Part shown: in pieces, positions 43,103-51,988 of the stretch
How the letters are laid out: every line of letters starts with the position of its first letter
Numbering within the stretch: position 1 is the first letter of the stretch
NCBI RefSeq assembly: GCF_000018685.1
Contig: NC_010001.1
Coordinates: 4,497,501 to 4,561,500, forward strand
Length of the DNA stretch: 64,000 nucleotides
Reading direction: 5' to 3'
Source: Lachnoclostridium phytofermentans ISDg
GTDB taxonomy: Bacteria; Bacillota; Clostridia; Lachnospirales; Lachnospiraceae
Translations under genes and position numbers: made by a program
The notes under the pieces: generated by a model
Told to the model about the DNA's origin: nothing
Database searches by the model: none
The model's input: only the letters and a program-made list of their open reading frames with translations

Positions 43103-43795
43103 TTATGCTAATTTACTTGTGTTAAGCTTGATTCCAGGGCCCATTGTAGATGCGACTGTTACGCTTCTTAAATACTGTCCCTTAGCTGCAGCAGGTTTAG
43201 CCTTGATGATTGCACCCATAAGCGCTTGGAAGTTGTCTGCGAGTTGTTCTTCGGTAAAGGAAGCTTTACCAACTGGCACGTGGATAATGTTTGTCTTATC
43301 CAATCTATATTCGATTTTACCGGCCTTGATATCATTAACAGCCTTAGTAACATCCATAGTAACTGTTCCTGCCTTAGGGTTTGGCATTAAGCCCTTAGGT
43401 CCAAGTACACGACCAAGACGACCAACTACACCCATCATGTCTGGAGTTGCAACTACAACGTCAAATTCAAACCATCCATCGTTCTGGATCTTTGGAATTA
43501 ACTCATCGCCACCCACGAAGTCAGCGCCTGCTGCTAAAGCTTCATTTACCTTATCCCCCTTAGCAAATACAAGAACTCTAACTGTTTTACCAGTTCCGTG
43601 TGGTAATACTACCGCTCCACGAACCTGTTGGTCAGCGTGACGTCCGTCTACACCAAGTCTGATGTGCGCTTCGATTGTCTCATCGAATTTAGCTACTGCA
43701 GATTTTCTTACTAAACTGATTGCGTCAGCAACATCATATTGAGCAGTTCTGTCGATAAGCTTTGCTGAATCAGTATATTTCTTTCCTCTTTTCAT
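43103..43795 (-). CDS. rplA: 50S ribosomal protein L1
   Basis: This 230-residue protein forms the mobile L1 stalk that moves deacylated tRNA out of the E site. It has KFDETIEAHIRLGVDGRHAD, VVLPHGTGKTVRVLVF and MPNPKAGTVTMDVTKAV. AGGAGG precedes the ATG. It follows rplK by 58 bases. In many bacteria L1 is the translational repressor of this pair. Confidence 0.98.
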   Translation of the reverse strand: MKRGKKYTDSAKLIDRTAQYDVADAISLVRKSAVAKFDETIEAHIRLGVDGRHADQQVRGAVVLPHGTGKTVRVLVFAKGDKVNEALAAGADFVGGDELIPKIQNDGWFEFDVVVATPDMMGVVGRLGRVLGPKGLMPNPKAGTVTMDVTKAVNDIKAGKIEYRLDKTNIIHVPVGKASFTEEQLADNFQALMGAIIKAKPAAAKGQYLRSVTVASTMGPGIKLNTSKLA

Positions 43796-43853
43796 GTTTT
43801 ACCTCCTAGTGGTATTATCGGGATTGCCCTCCCACATCTATATAAACATCGTG

Positions 43854-44282
43854 TTAGTCTTCAACTACTGTGATACCCATACTTCTTGCAGTACCAGAGA
43901 TCATGCTGATTGCTGTCTCAACGTTTGCTGCATTTAAATCTGGCATCTTTAATTCTGCAATTTTCTGAACTTCAGACTTTTTGATTGTAGCAACCTTAGT
44001 CTTGTTTGGAGCTGCAGAACCGGACTTTAAATTACAAGCCTTCTTAAGCAATACTGCTGCTGGAGGAGTTTTTGTAATGAAGCTAAAGCTTCTGTCCGCA
44101 TATACAGTGATAACAACAGGAATGATCATACCTTCCTGATTTGCTGTTCTAGCATTGAATTCCTTTGTGAACTGTACAATGTTTACACCGTGCTGACCAA
44201 GTGCAGGACCAACAGGTGGTGCTGGTGTTGCCTTTGCAGCAGGAATTTGTAATTTAATATAACCTGTAACTTTCTTTGCCAT
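43854..44282 (-). CDS. rplK: 50S ribosomal protein L11
   Basis: This 142-residue protein forms the GTPase-associated centre with L10. It has LQIPAAKATPAPPVGPALGQ, the proline-rich thiostrepton region, and the C-terminal 23S rRNA binding end (ISMISGTARSMGITV). AGGAGGTATGCTATC precedes the ATG. The 130-base spacer from nusG contains a GGGAG/CTCCC stem around an AGTAGCGAAGCAGG stretch that may be a leader structure. Confidence 0.98.
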   Translation of the reverse strand: MAKKVTGYIKLQIPAAKATPAPPVGPALGQHGVNIVQFTKEFNARTANQEGMIIPVVITVYADRSFSFITKTPPAAVLLKKACNLKSGSAAPNKTKVATIKKSEVQKIAELKMPDLNAANVETAISMISGTARSMGITVVED

Positions 44283-44412
44283 GATAGCATACCTCCTAAA
44301 ATTGTGGTTTTACCGGGAGTAATAGACTTATTGTCAGTATTACCTGCTTCGCTACTTACCCTCCCACTGTCCGCGCTCTTGCGAACTTTGTTAACATTAC
44401 CTTAAAGTTTTC

Positions 44413-44931
44413 TTAATTTTCAACCCTTACATCCGTAAAACTGATCTCAACAGGTGTCTCTCGACCAAACATGTCGATGTTAATGGTAACGATTTGTTTA
44501 TGCTCGTTAATTGCTTTGATCACACCCTGTGTATTTTCCCATACACCGGACACTACTGTTACGGTATCGCCTACCGCAAAATCAATTACCATTTCATCTT
44601 TCTTAATTCCCATGCTCTTCATTTCGAAGTCAGTGAGTGGAACCGGTTTTGATCCCGGGCCAACGAATCCAGTTACCCCTCTGGTATTACGAACTACATA
44701 CCATGTATCATCATTCATAATCATGTTTAATAACACATAACCAGGGAACATCTTTTTCTGAACCTTTTTCTTAACACCGTTTTTCACTTCGATAACGTCC
44801 TGCAAAGGAACGGAAACTTCCAGTATCTGATCTTGAAGCTTTCTGTTTTCGATTGTTTTCTCAATGTTGGCTTTTACCTTATTCTCGTATCCCGAGTAGG
44901 TATGAACTACGTACCAATTAGCATCTGACAT
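44413..44931 (-). CDS. nusG: transcription elongation/antitermination factor NusG
   Basis: This 172-residue factor binds RNA polymerase and couples it to the ribosome or Rho. It has an N-terminal NGN domain (NWYVVHTYSGYENKVKANIE, KMFPGYVLLNMIMND, VRNTRGVTGFVGPG) and a C-terminal KOW domain (VGDTVTVVSGVWENTQGVI). It begins MSDANWYV at the ATG after AAGGGTGATGAT. It follows secE by 19 bases, the canonical order. Confidence 0.98.
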   Translation of the reverse strand: MSDANWYVVHTYSGYENKVKANIEKTIENRKLQDQILEVSVPLQDVIEVKNGVKKKVQKKMFPGYVLLNMIMNDDTWYVVRNTRGVTGFVGPGSKPVPLTDFEMKSMGIKKDEMVIDFAVGDTVTVVSGVWENTQGVIKAINEHKQIVTINIDMFGRETPVEISFTDVRVEN

Positions 44932-44950
44932 ATCATCACCCTTATCCTAG

Positions 44951-45157
44951 TTAAAGTATTATCTTGATTCCAAGTTTTACAATCTGGTCAACAATTCCAA
45001 TAACTATAGCTAAAATAGTGGATATGACAACAACAGCTACGGTTTGTTTCGCAAGTGATTCTTTGTCCGGCCAAATGATCTTCTTAAACTCTGACTTAAG
45101 ACCCTTGAACCAGCTCTTTTTTGGAGCTTTTTCTAAAGTATTTGCAGTATCTCCCAT
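44951..45157 (-). CDS. secE: preprotein translocase subunit SecE
   Basis: This 68-residue single-span membrane protein clamps SecY in the Sec translocon. It begins MGDTANTLEKAPKKSWF at the ATG at 45157, preceded by AAGGAAAGTGAAGTT; the TTG eight codons earlier has no better site. It has the SecE signature FKGLKSEFKKIIWPDKES (amphipathic helix) followed by one membrane segment (VAVVVISTILAIVIGIVD). It lies between rpmG and nusG. Confidence 0.96.
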   Translation of the reverse strand: MGDTANTLEKAPKKSWFKGLKSEFKKIIWPDKESLAKQTVAVVVISTILAIVIGIVDQIVKLGIKIIL

Positions 45158-45230
45158 AACTTCACTTTCCTTCCTTGTCAAAGGTTTGTCGTCTCACCGG
45201 ATGAATAAAGCCATCCATCGTTAGACATTA

Positions 45231-45380
45231 TTACTTAGTTTCTTTGTGTAATGTGTGTGATTTGCAGAATTTACAAAACTTTTTGGTTTCCATTCTGTCA
45301 GGATGATTTTTCTTTTCCTTTGTAGTGTTGTAATTACGCTGTTTACATTCTGTACATGCCAATGTAATTTTTACTCGCAC
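45231..45380 (-). CDS. rpmG: 50S ribosomal protein L33, zinc type
   Basis: This 49-residue protein is encoded by 45380-45231 on the minus strand with a GTG start and GGAGG eight bases upstream. It reads MRVKITLACTECKQRNYNTT and ends KFCKFCKSHTLHKETK. Two CxxC pairs (CTEC and CKFC) bind zinc, so it is the C+ form. It heads rpmG-secE-nusG-rplK-rplA and has two upstream promoters. Confidence 0.96.
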   Translation of the reverse strand: MRVKITLACTECKQRNYNTTKEKKNHPDRMETKKFCKFCKSHTLHKETK

Positions 45381-45560
45381 AACTTCCACCTCCGTTAATT
45401 TTCTGTGGTGAATAAAGCATCTTCGGATTTAGAATATGCCGATTCTTAAATCCTGCCCTATTCTTGCGTTAACATGTAACGTCCTAGCGAAAAACTAGAA
45501 CTGATACAGGTCTTCACTGTTTTTTAGGCATAAAAAAAAGACCTCTTCCATAGCCAGTTT

Positions 45561-45589
45561 ACTATATCATACTCTGAACTTCACGTCAA
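45561..45589 (-). promoter_or_regulatory. proximal promoter of the rpmG-secE-nusG operon
   Basis: On the minus strand TTGACG (45589-45584) and TATAGT (45566-45561) are 17 bases apart. The leader to the rpmG GTG is about 175 bases and contains GAGGTCTTTTTTTT followed by a pairing GAAGACC segment, which may form a hairpin. Confidence 0.75.
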
Positions 45590-45686
45590 TGATCTTTTTT
45601 ATCTTTGTAAAATTTATTTTATTCTTATTTTAAGAAAATTAATTACATAATATCAATTTGTACCAAATCTTATAATTTATACCTTT

Positions 45687-45715
45687 ATTATAACCTAATT
45701 TTTAACTTCCGTCAA
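45687..45715 (-). promoter_or_regulatory. distal promoter of the rpmG-secE-nusG operon
   Basis: On the minus strand TTGACG (45715-45710) and TATAAT (45692-45687) are 17 bases apart, upstream of the proximal promoter by about 126 bases. Both start TTGACG followed by GAAGTT, so one may be a duplicate of the other. The remaining intergenic sequence holds no gene. Confidence 0.8.
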
Positions 45716-45793
45716 GTATGTCCACAATTCTCGCTATGGCAGAAGCAATTTAAGTTCCTACCATAGCGTAATATATCGTACCACTTTTGCAAT

Positions 45794-47347
45794 TTATCGT
45801 TTTCCCTTATTTTCAACAAACTGTTTTGGAGTAACCCCTACCGTTTTTTTGAACACCCTAGAAAAATAGTTCGGGTCTTTATACCCTACCATATAACATA
45901 TTTCTTGTATATTTTTATCCGAATATATGAGCCACTCCTGTGCCTTTTTGATTCGAATATTCGTCAAATAATCTACGTAAGTAACCCCCATCTTTTCTTT
46001 AAAGATACGACTAAAATATTGGGGACTAATATTTAAAATGCCAGCCACCTCTTCTAATGTAATATCCTCATCGTAATGTGTGTCAACATAGCGTAACACC
46101 TTTCGAATCGCTGCAAAAGAATTCTCATCCTGGTTATCTCTAACCGACTTTAAGACATAATTAACACTACGAAAAGCCCACGAATTGATTTCTCCCTCTG
46201 CCAGTGAATCAAGTTCCCGCAATAGTTCTATATAATTAGTATATTCCGACTCACTGCCTCCGTCTCGTCTCGCTTTATTCGATGCCATGACAATTAATTC
46301 TAACAGCTTATTTTTTTTATCTAACATGCTATAGTTCGATAGCAAATCAAGCAATGTAACCAAATTATTGAGTGCTTCTTTGTTTCCATCCCGAATATTT
46401 AATAAGAACTTCTCCTCCATTTCGGTATAGAATTGCTTCTTCTCTTTTCGCTCTTCTGTCACATCTTGTACGTGGGCGATGCTTCCCATACGGTCATATC
46501 TTAAGCTTCGAAGTGCTTCTTCATAGGATATTACAATTTTATCAATCGGTTTCATGCTTCCAATTCCAACCTTTGCTTCGATTTGGAACATATCGCGAAA
46601 GACCTTTCGTATGTACTCTCCATACCGGATTTGCTCAACTTTCGAGGTATTACTTTCTAGCCCGTGCTTTTCCATTACAAAAATAACAATGCTTCTAGAC
46701 ATTTCCCTTCCAACAATACATCGATGACCTGGGGTGACATTTCTCTTAATTAACTTGCTAAACCGCTCATAAGATATTCTTTCTTTATAATTCCCTTTTT
46801 CTAACGATACATAGATAACGTATCCACTACCGCTTAGATTAAGCATGTATTGATAGTTTTTCCATTCCCATTGAAAGTCTTCGTTATATAACACAGAATA
46901 TACAAAACTAAATTCAATTAATTCCATAGCCTGTGTTGCTAAAATCTCGCGTTCTGCTACTAACTGATAACGACTGCGTTCACGAGTTTCACAAATCCCT
47001 TCTATCGCTTGGTGAAGCTTCTCTTTTGTAATCGGCTTCATAAGATAGGAGTGCGCTCTAACTTCAATCGTTCTTTTAAGACTCGTTACAGACTCATCCT
47101 CACCATATACTATAATACCGGCTTCACTATCCAGTTTACGTATCTCGGAGGCCACGATAAATCCATCTGTACTTTTTAGTTCTTTGGAAATGAGAATAAT
47201 ATCTGGATGATGCTCTGAAAAAACTTGGCAAGCACTCTGCACATCACTTGCCATGCCAATAATTTCGACGCCTTTTATCAACTCCCCGATAACTCCAGCG
47301 ATACTCTTCATCTGATTTAAGCTGATGTCGACTAATAGTACTTTCAT
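45794..47347 (-). CDS. AraC-type response regulator with a degenerate receiver
   Basis: This 517-residue regulator has a receiver-like domain (1-120), a long middle region (about 130-400) of the type found in two-component YesN-like regulators, and a C-terminal AraC helix-turn-helix pair (about 415-515; DITLEEVAGILNISPQYFSR, IQEICYMVGYKDPNYFSRVF). The receiver lacks its phosphoacceptor: where the motif should be DxxLxD it reads DIILIS (Ser at 54), and one Asp of the N-terminal pair is missing (LLVDIS). KPI is kept. The start is the ATG at 47347 after GAGGAGG. No histidine kinase gene is adjacent. The target is unknown; the divergent protease gene is a candidate. Confidence 0.9.
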   Translation of the reverse strand: MKVLLVDISLNQMKSIAGVIGELIKGVEIIGMASDVQSACQVFSEHHPDIILISKELKSTDGFIVASEIRKLDSEAGIIVYGEDESVTSLKRTIEVRAHSYLMKPITKEKLHQAIEGICETRERSRYQLVAEREILATQAMELIEFSFVYSVLYNEDFQWEWKNYQYMLNLSGSGYVIYVSLEKGNYKERISYERFSKLIKRNVTPGHRCIVGREMSRSIVIFVMEKHGLESNTSKVEQIRYGEYIRKVFRDMFQIEAKVGIGSMKPIDKIVISYEEALRSLRYDRMGSIAHVQDVTEERKEKKQFYTEMEEKFLLNIRDGNKEALNNLVTLLDLLSNYSMLDKKNKLLELIVMASNKARRDGGSESEYTNYIELLRELDSLAEGEINSWAFRSVNYVLKSVRDNQDENSFAAIRKVLRYVDTHYDEDITLEEVAGILNISPQYFSRIFKEKMGVTYVDYLTNIRIKKAQEWLIYSDKNIQEICYMVGYKDPNYFSRVFKKTVGVTPKQFVENKGKR

Positions 47348-47470
47348 TGTTTTCCTCCTCATTTAGTCCTATATATTACTAATATTATAATTTAATTCTA
47401 TTTTGACATATAACTGCCACTAAAAAACCATATTTTTGTCTAAAAATGAATATATAGTATTGAGTTGCTT

Positions 47471-47500
47471 TTGAAAAATTATTTTAAATATTGATATATA
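47471..47500 (+). promoter_or_regulatory. possible promoter of the protease gene
   Basis: TTGAAA (47471-47476) and TATATA (47495-47500) are 18 bases apart. Transcription from here would include the hairpin repeat at 47535-47628 in the leader. The region between 47348 and 47470 is AT-rich and must hold the divergent promoter for the AraC-type gene; I could not identify it. Confidence 0.45.
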
Positions 47501-47534
47501 CCCGCAACCAGTTTATTTTCATTCAAAGAATGAA

Positions 47535-47628
47535 ATGTGAATAGAATTTCTAAGGCATCAAATGACGCGACCTAAGAATTCTAAAGCTTCACATATAAGT
47601 TTGTGCCTGCGTCGTCCTCGGCACAAAC
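47535..47628 (+). repeat. modular hairpin repeat element, copy B, in the protease leader
   Basis: Two palindromes: AGAATTTCTAAGG with CCTAAGAATTCT (47543-47582), framed by ATGTGAA and TTCACAT, and AAGTTTGTGCC with GGCACAAAC (47597-47628). The second shares about 31 of 33 bases, in inverted orientation on the plus strand, with 27880-27912. The element is followed by GTTTTACGTGCGACAGAATGG and the GGAGG of the protease gene, so it forms most of the 5' leader. Confidence 0.8.
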
Positions 47629-47661
47629 ATGGTTTTACGTGCGACAGAATGGAGGATTCCT

Positions 47662-49908
47662 ATGGCAAACATTCGTAAACATACAAACTTCATACTAAGA
47701 TTAATACCGCTACTTCTTTGTCTTTGTTTTCTAGAAAATAAGACTAGTCAAAAGACTGACTTCTATGATACACACAAACAAAGAAGAGAGGTTCATTCTC
47801 AAACAGTAACTGATTCCTCTACCACTGAACTTATTCTCCTGTGGGATACCAAGGTATCTGAGGAAGAGAAGCAAAAAATCTTGTCCACTTACGATACATC
47901 GCTACATATGATTGAGGAAATCGACAACTACATGCTCTGTATGGCGGATAACGCCGATACGGATACCCTAATACATACTCTTCGGAATTATGAGGAAATA
48001 AGTGCTGTAGATTATAATCAGCAGATATCTCTTTTCTCTAACTTCGATTCCTACGATTCTTCGGGGTGGTCTAGCGAAAGCAACAGCAACTACTTGCAAT
48101 ATGCTGGGAACATCCAAGTTCGCCCGCCCAGTACAAAATATGTCGATTTGGAACTTTCAAAAGCTTGGTCTTATTACAATAAAGAAAATTCCGAAACTCG
48201 TCAAGTCATTGTCGCCATTGTAGATACAGGAATTGATTTTGAACATCCCGACCTAAAAGACCACATGTGGATTAATCCAAATGAAATAGCAGGGGATGGA
48301 ATCGATAACGATAACAATGGTTATGTTGACGATATCTATGGTTGGGATTTCTACAATAATGACAATACAATATGTCACTATGATACTAAAACTATGACCG
48401 CTAGTAAAGAGGATAATGATGACCACGGTACACATTGTGCTGGTATTATCGCCGCCTCTGCAAACAATCAAATTGGTATCGCAGGAGTAGCCTCTAATAT
48501 TGACGTGAAAATTATGTCATTAAAAATTCACGGAGGAGAGAAAGGTAAAGGAACCATCTCTAACGCAATCAAGGCAATTAAATATGCTACTATGATGGGA
48601 GCTGATATCTGTAACCTGAGTTGGGGTTCCACAACCTATAATCAAGCTCTAGAGCAAACAATCAAGGAATCCCCTATGTTATTTATTGCAGCTGCCGGAA
48701 ACAATGGTAAAAATAACGATGAAATACCAGTGTATCCAGCCAGCTTTTCTCTGGATAATATTATTTCCGTAACATTTGTCAGTCCAACTGGTGCCCTAAC
48801 TGTGAAGTCTAATTATGGTGCTAATTCAGTTGATATCGCAGCCCCTGGTGTAGATATTCTAAGTACTGTTGTTGGTGGTTACCGTACTTTCTCTGGCTCT
48901 TCCATGGCTGCACCTCATGTTTCAGGAATCGCTGCAATTCTATACTCTACTGCTACAAAGTTATACCCTTCGAATGTCAAAGAGGTATTGCTTATGAACT
49001 ACAAACCATTGGCAGACTTAAGCTCATTGACCTACTACCCAGGGATACCAAATGCCTATGCATGTATAGAATCCATGGATTTACTACAAAGAGATACTAA
49101 GAAACCATCTATATCAGTGAAAACAGGATTCGATAAAGGAAATCTCATCGCTTTCATTGAAGCGAAGGACAAAGGCAATTCAGGAATTCGTATCACCTCC
49201 TATCAGCCTGGGAAAAAGACCTTAAATGACTTTAAGCGCGGTACGGTTGGCACCTCCATCGAAGAAGGCAGACTAGAAGTTACTAAGGCTGGTTGGTATA
49301 CATTCTATGTAAGTGATTATGCTGGTAATGAAATTATTCTACCATATGAAATCATAGATGATAACCAAGCACCAACGATTACTGCAAGTTATAGTACTTC
49401 ATTAAATAACAATACTATTACGATATCTGCTACCATTAAAGACTCAAAGAGTGGCATCAAATCTGTAAAGTACCTACCTGGTAAAAAGACCGTTGAAGAC
49501 TTCCTTAGTGGTAAAGAGGGAACCCCACTTATAGAGGGATCCACTCTTAAATTAAGTAATCATACTGTATCGATACAAGTAGCCGAGCCGGGTCCATATA
49601 CCATATATGCCTCTGATAACCGCGGGAATAAGACCGTCTATGTTATTGATTGTGAAATAACTCCTATCACCGACTTTACATTATCTGAAGAAACAAAAAC
49701 CTTATCAATAGGTTCCGTAAGCCGTTTAGATGTAGACGTCACTCCGCGTACTAATACAGATCGACTTTATTATTATTCTTCAAACCCTTCTGTTGCAAGT
49801 GTAAGCCAATGGGGTTTAATACATGCCAAATCAAAAGGGCATGCTACGATATACGTACAAACATCAAGTGGTTTAACAAAGAAGTGTAGAATTATTGTTT
49901 CTAAGTAG
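47662..49908 (+). CDS. subtilisin-like surface protease with Ig-like C-terminal domains
   Basis: This 748-residue secreted protease has an N-terminal hydrophobic segment (about 10-28) that could be a signal peptide, a propeptide region, then the catalytic S8 domain with Asp in VAIVDTGIDFEHPDL, His in DDHGTHCAGI, the oxyanion Asn in AAAGNNG and Ser in GSSMAAPHVSG. After it come two related repeats with the motif PGKKT..DF..G..GT (about 530-660) and a Big2-like Ig fold at the end (VDVTPRT, NPSVASVSQWG, KGHATIYV). The start is the ATG at 47662 with GGAGG. No sortase motif or S-layer domain is seen. It is the only protease of this type in the window. Confidence 0.93.
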   Translation: MANIRKHTNFILRLIPLLLCLCFLENKTSQKTDFYDTHKQRREVHSQTVTDSSTTELILLWDTKVSEEEKQKILSTYDTSLHMIEEIDNYMLCMADNADTDTLIHTLRNYEEISAVDYNQQISLFSNFDSYDSSGWSSESNSNYLQYAGNIQVRPPSTKYVDLELSKAWSYYNKENSETRQVIVAIVDTGIDFEHPDLKDHMWINPNEIAGDGIDNDNNGYVDDIYGWDFYNNDNTICHYDTKTMTASKEDNDDHGTHCAGIIAASANNQIGIAGVASNIDVKIMSLKIHGGEKGKGTISNAIKAIKYATMMGADICNLSWGSTTYNQALEQTIKESPMLFIAAAGNNGKNNDEIPVYPASFSLDNIISVTFVSPTGALTVKSNYGANSVDIAAPGVDILSTVVGGYRTFSGSSMAAPHVSGIAAILYSTATKLYPSNVKEVLLMNYKPLADLSSLTYYPGIPNAYACIESMDLLQRDTKKPSISVKTGFDKGNLIAFIEAKDKGNSGIRITSYQPGKKTLNDFKRGTVGTSIEEGRLEVTKAGWYTFYVSDYAGNEIILPYEIIDDNQAPTITASYSTSLNNNTITISATIKDSKSGIKSVKYLPGKKTVEDFLSGKEGTPLIEGSTLKLSNHTVSIQVAEPGPYTIYASDNRGNKTVYVIDCEITPITDFTLSEETKTLSIGSVSRLDVDVTPRTNTDRLYYYSSNPSVASVSQWGLIHAKSKGHATIYVQTSSGLTKKCRIIVSK

Positions 49909-49910
49909 TG

Positions 49911-49962
49911 TCTACTGGTACGGTCTACTGATAGGGTCTACCGGTAGTATCTACTGAACAGG
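49911..49962 (+). repeat. 13-bp tandem repeat, four copies, after the protease stop
   Basis: Four units of exactly 13 bases: TCTACTGGTACGG, TCTACTGATAGGG, TCTACCGGTAGTA and TCTACTGAACAGG. The array begins two bases after the protease stop codon. Each unit carries an in-frame or near-frame stop-like TAG/TGA, so the array does not extend the protein. Confidence 0.85.
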
Positions 49963-50010
49963 CACTAAGTAACAAAAAGCAACATGTGAGACGTAGTTAC
50001 AAGTTAAAGG

Positions 50011-50052
50011 GGGTTGATGCAAAATAATAATTCCTTATTATTGCATCAACCC
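50011..50052 (+). terminator. hairpin terminator between the convergent protease and pepF genes
   Basis: GGGTTGATGCAA (50011-50022) pairs with TTGCATCAACCC (50041-50052), with extra TAATAA/TTATTA pairing inside. On the plus strand it is followed by TCGTATTTTAACTTTT. The U-tract is weak, so efficiency is uncertain. The rest of 49963-50178 has no gene. Confidence 0.6.
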
Positions 50053-50178
50053 TCGTATTTTAACTTTTATTTAAATAAATTTTTGAAAGTTTAAATTAGA
50101 AAGTTCACAAGTAAAGACGATAAAACATTTCTTCTTGATTCAAAGCGAATACTTGGAATCCGTTTTGCTACTTTCTTG

Positions 50179-51972
50179 TTATATTAAACTTTCAAACTCA
50201 TCTAATAAATTTCCAAGCTTCTTAAGAGCTTCTTCTACTGGCTTTGATGTACTCATGTCAATTCCAGCAATCTTTAATAAGGAGATTGGATCTGCTGATC
50301 TACCACCACTTAAGAATTTTAAATAATCCTTCACTGCAGATTCCCCTTCCGTTAAGATACGGTTTGATAAAGCTACCGCAGCAGAGTATCCTGTAGCATA
50401 TTGGAATACATAATAATTGTAGTAGAAATGAGGAATTCTTGCCCATTCAACTGCAATCTTATCATCAATCACAACATCTTTTCCGTAGTACTTTTCATTT
50501 AATCCACGGTACATTTCACATAGCATATCTGCAGTTAAGGTTTCCCCCTGCTCTGCCTTTGTATTAATCATTAATTCGAATTCTGCAAACATCGTCTGAC
50601 GGAATAATGTAGTACGATAATTTTCAAGTTGATGATTGATCAAATACGCTCTCTTTTTCTTATCGGTTGTATTCTTTAGTAGATACTGCATTAATAAATT
50701 CTCATTGCAGGTAGAGGCAACCTCAGCAACAAAGATAACATAATCGCTGTAAATTGTTGGTTGAGTGTGGTTGGATAAATAAGAATGTAGAGCATGACCC
50801 ATTTCATGAGCTAATGTAAACATACTATCAATCGTATCCGCATAATTCATTAACACATATGGATGAACTCTTGCTCCAGCGGAATATGCTCCACTACGCT
50901 TTCCTTCATTTTCATAAACATCAATCCAGCGATTATTAAAACCTTCTTCTAAGACGCGGATATAATCCTCTCCCATCGGTCTTAAAGCCTCTAGGATTGT
51001 CTTCTTTGCTTCCTCGAAACTTACCTTACTATCTGCTTCTTCAATAATTGGGGTATAGAGGTCATACATATGAAGCTCTTCTACACCAAGAACTTTCTTT
51101 CTAATATCCATATAACGATGAAGATGAGGTAGATTTTTATTTACCGCTTCAATCAAGCTATGATATACCGATACCGGCACTTCTGTTACATCAAGGGCTG
51201 CTTCAATAGCTGTATTGTATTTTTTAGCCCTTGCAAAGAATTGTAACTGTTTTACCTGTGCATTTAGAATAGACGCCGAAGTATTCTTATATTGCTCGTA
51301 TACACTATAAAGTGCATCAAATGCTTCTTTTCTAACTCTTCTATCTTTACTCGTCATAAATGGAATGAAGTTACCATGAGTAATTCGAACCTTATCTCCA
51401 TCCTCATCAGTGATTTCAGGAAATACTAGATCAGCGTTATTAAATGTAGAATTAATGTTTCCAGGCGCAGATGACATCTCTCCCGCAGCAGCAAGTAATC
51501 TTTCTTCCGCATCCGAGAGTACGTGTGCCTTCATTCTTCTTTGCGATTCAATATGACGACGATAGAGTTCTAAGCCTTTTTCTTCTTGATAGAATTCTTC
51601 CATCTTTTCGTCTGGTATTGTAATAATTTCTGGAGTTTCAAAGGAAAGTGCTTCCGAAACTTCAACATAGGCAGTCATCATCGCACCATCCATTGCCTGA
51701 TAAGTAGAGTTTTTCGTGTCCTGGTCACGTTTTCTCGAAGAATAATTTAATAAGTCATCTAATAATCTTAATAATTCTTCCACTTGTTGATAGAATGCTA
51801 ATAATGTCTTGGAACTGCTACCAAGTTTACCTTTAAAAGCTAATATTTTTTCCTTATACCCTTTTAATTCCTCTAGATTTTTGTACCATAGTTCATCACT
51901 GGCAAATATGTCTTCAATTGCCCATGTATTTTCTTTAGCGACTTCACTACGCTTTTTTAATTCTTTTGCCAT
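50179..51972 (-). CDS. pepF: oligoendopeptidase F (M3 family)
   Basis: This 597-residue cytoplasmic zinc peptidase cleaves short peptides. The M3 active site is LAHEMGHALHSYLS (HExxH), with the downstream zinc ligand in EVASTCNENLL, and GARVHPYVLMNY lies before it. The ATG follows AAAGGAG. It lies 16 bases after the LacI-type gene, so they may share a transcript. It has no secretion signal. Confidence 0.95.
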   Translation of the reverse strand: MAKELKKRSEVAKENTWAIEDIFASDELWYKNLEELKGYKEKILAFKGKLGSSSKTLLAFYQQVEELLRLLDDLLNYSSRKRDQDTKNSTYQAMDGAMMTAYVEVSEALSFETPEIITIPDEKMEEFYQEEKGLELYRRHIESQRRMKAHVLSDAEERLLAAAGEMSSAPGNINSTFNNADLVFPEITDEDGDKVRITHGNFIPFMTSKDRRVRKEAFDALYSVYEQYKNTSASILNAQVKQLQFFARAKKYNTAIEAALDVTEVPVSVYHSLIEAVNKNLPHLHRYMDIRKKVLGVEELHMYDLYTPIIEEADSKVSFEEAKKTILEALRPMGEDYIRVLEEGFNNRWIDVYENEGKRSGAYSAGARVHPYVLMNYADTIDSMFTLAHEMGHALHSYLSNHTQPTIYSDYVIFVAEVASTCNENLLMQYLLKNTTDKKKRAYLINHQLENYRTTLFRQTMFAEFELMINTKAEQGETLTADMLCEMYRGLNEKYYGKDVVIDDKIAVEWARIPHFYYNYYVFQYATGYSAAVALSNRILTEGESAVKDYLKFLSGGRSADPISLLKIAGIDMSTSKPVEEALKKLGNLLDEFESLI

Positions 51973-51988
51973 GGCGGCTCCTTTCTAT

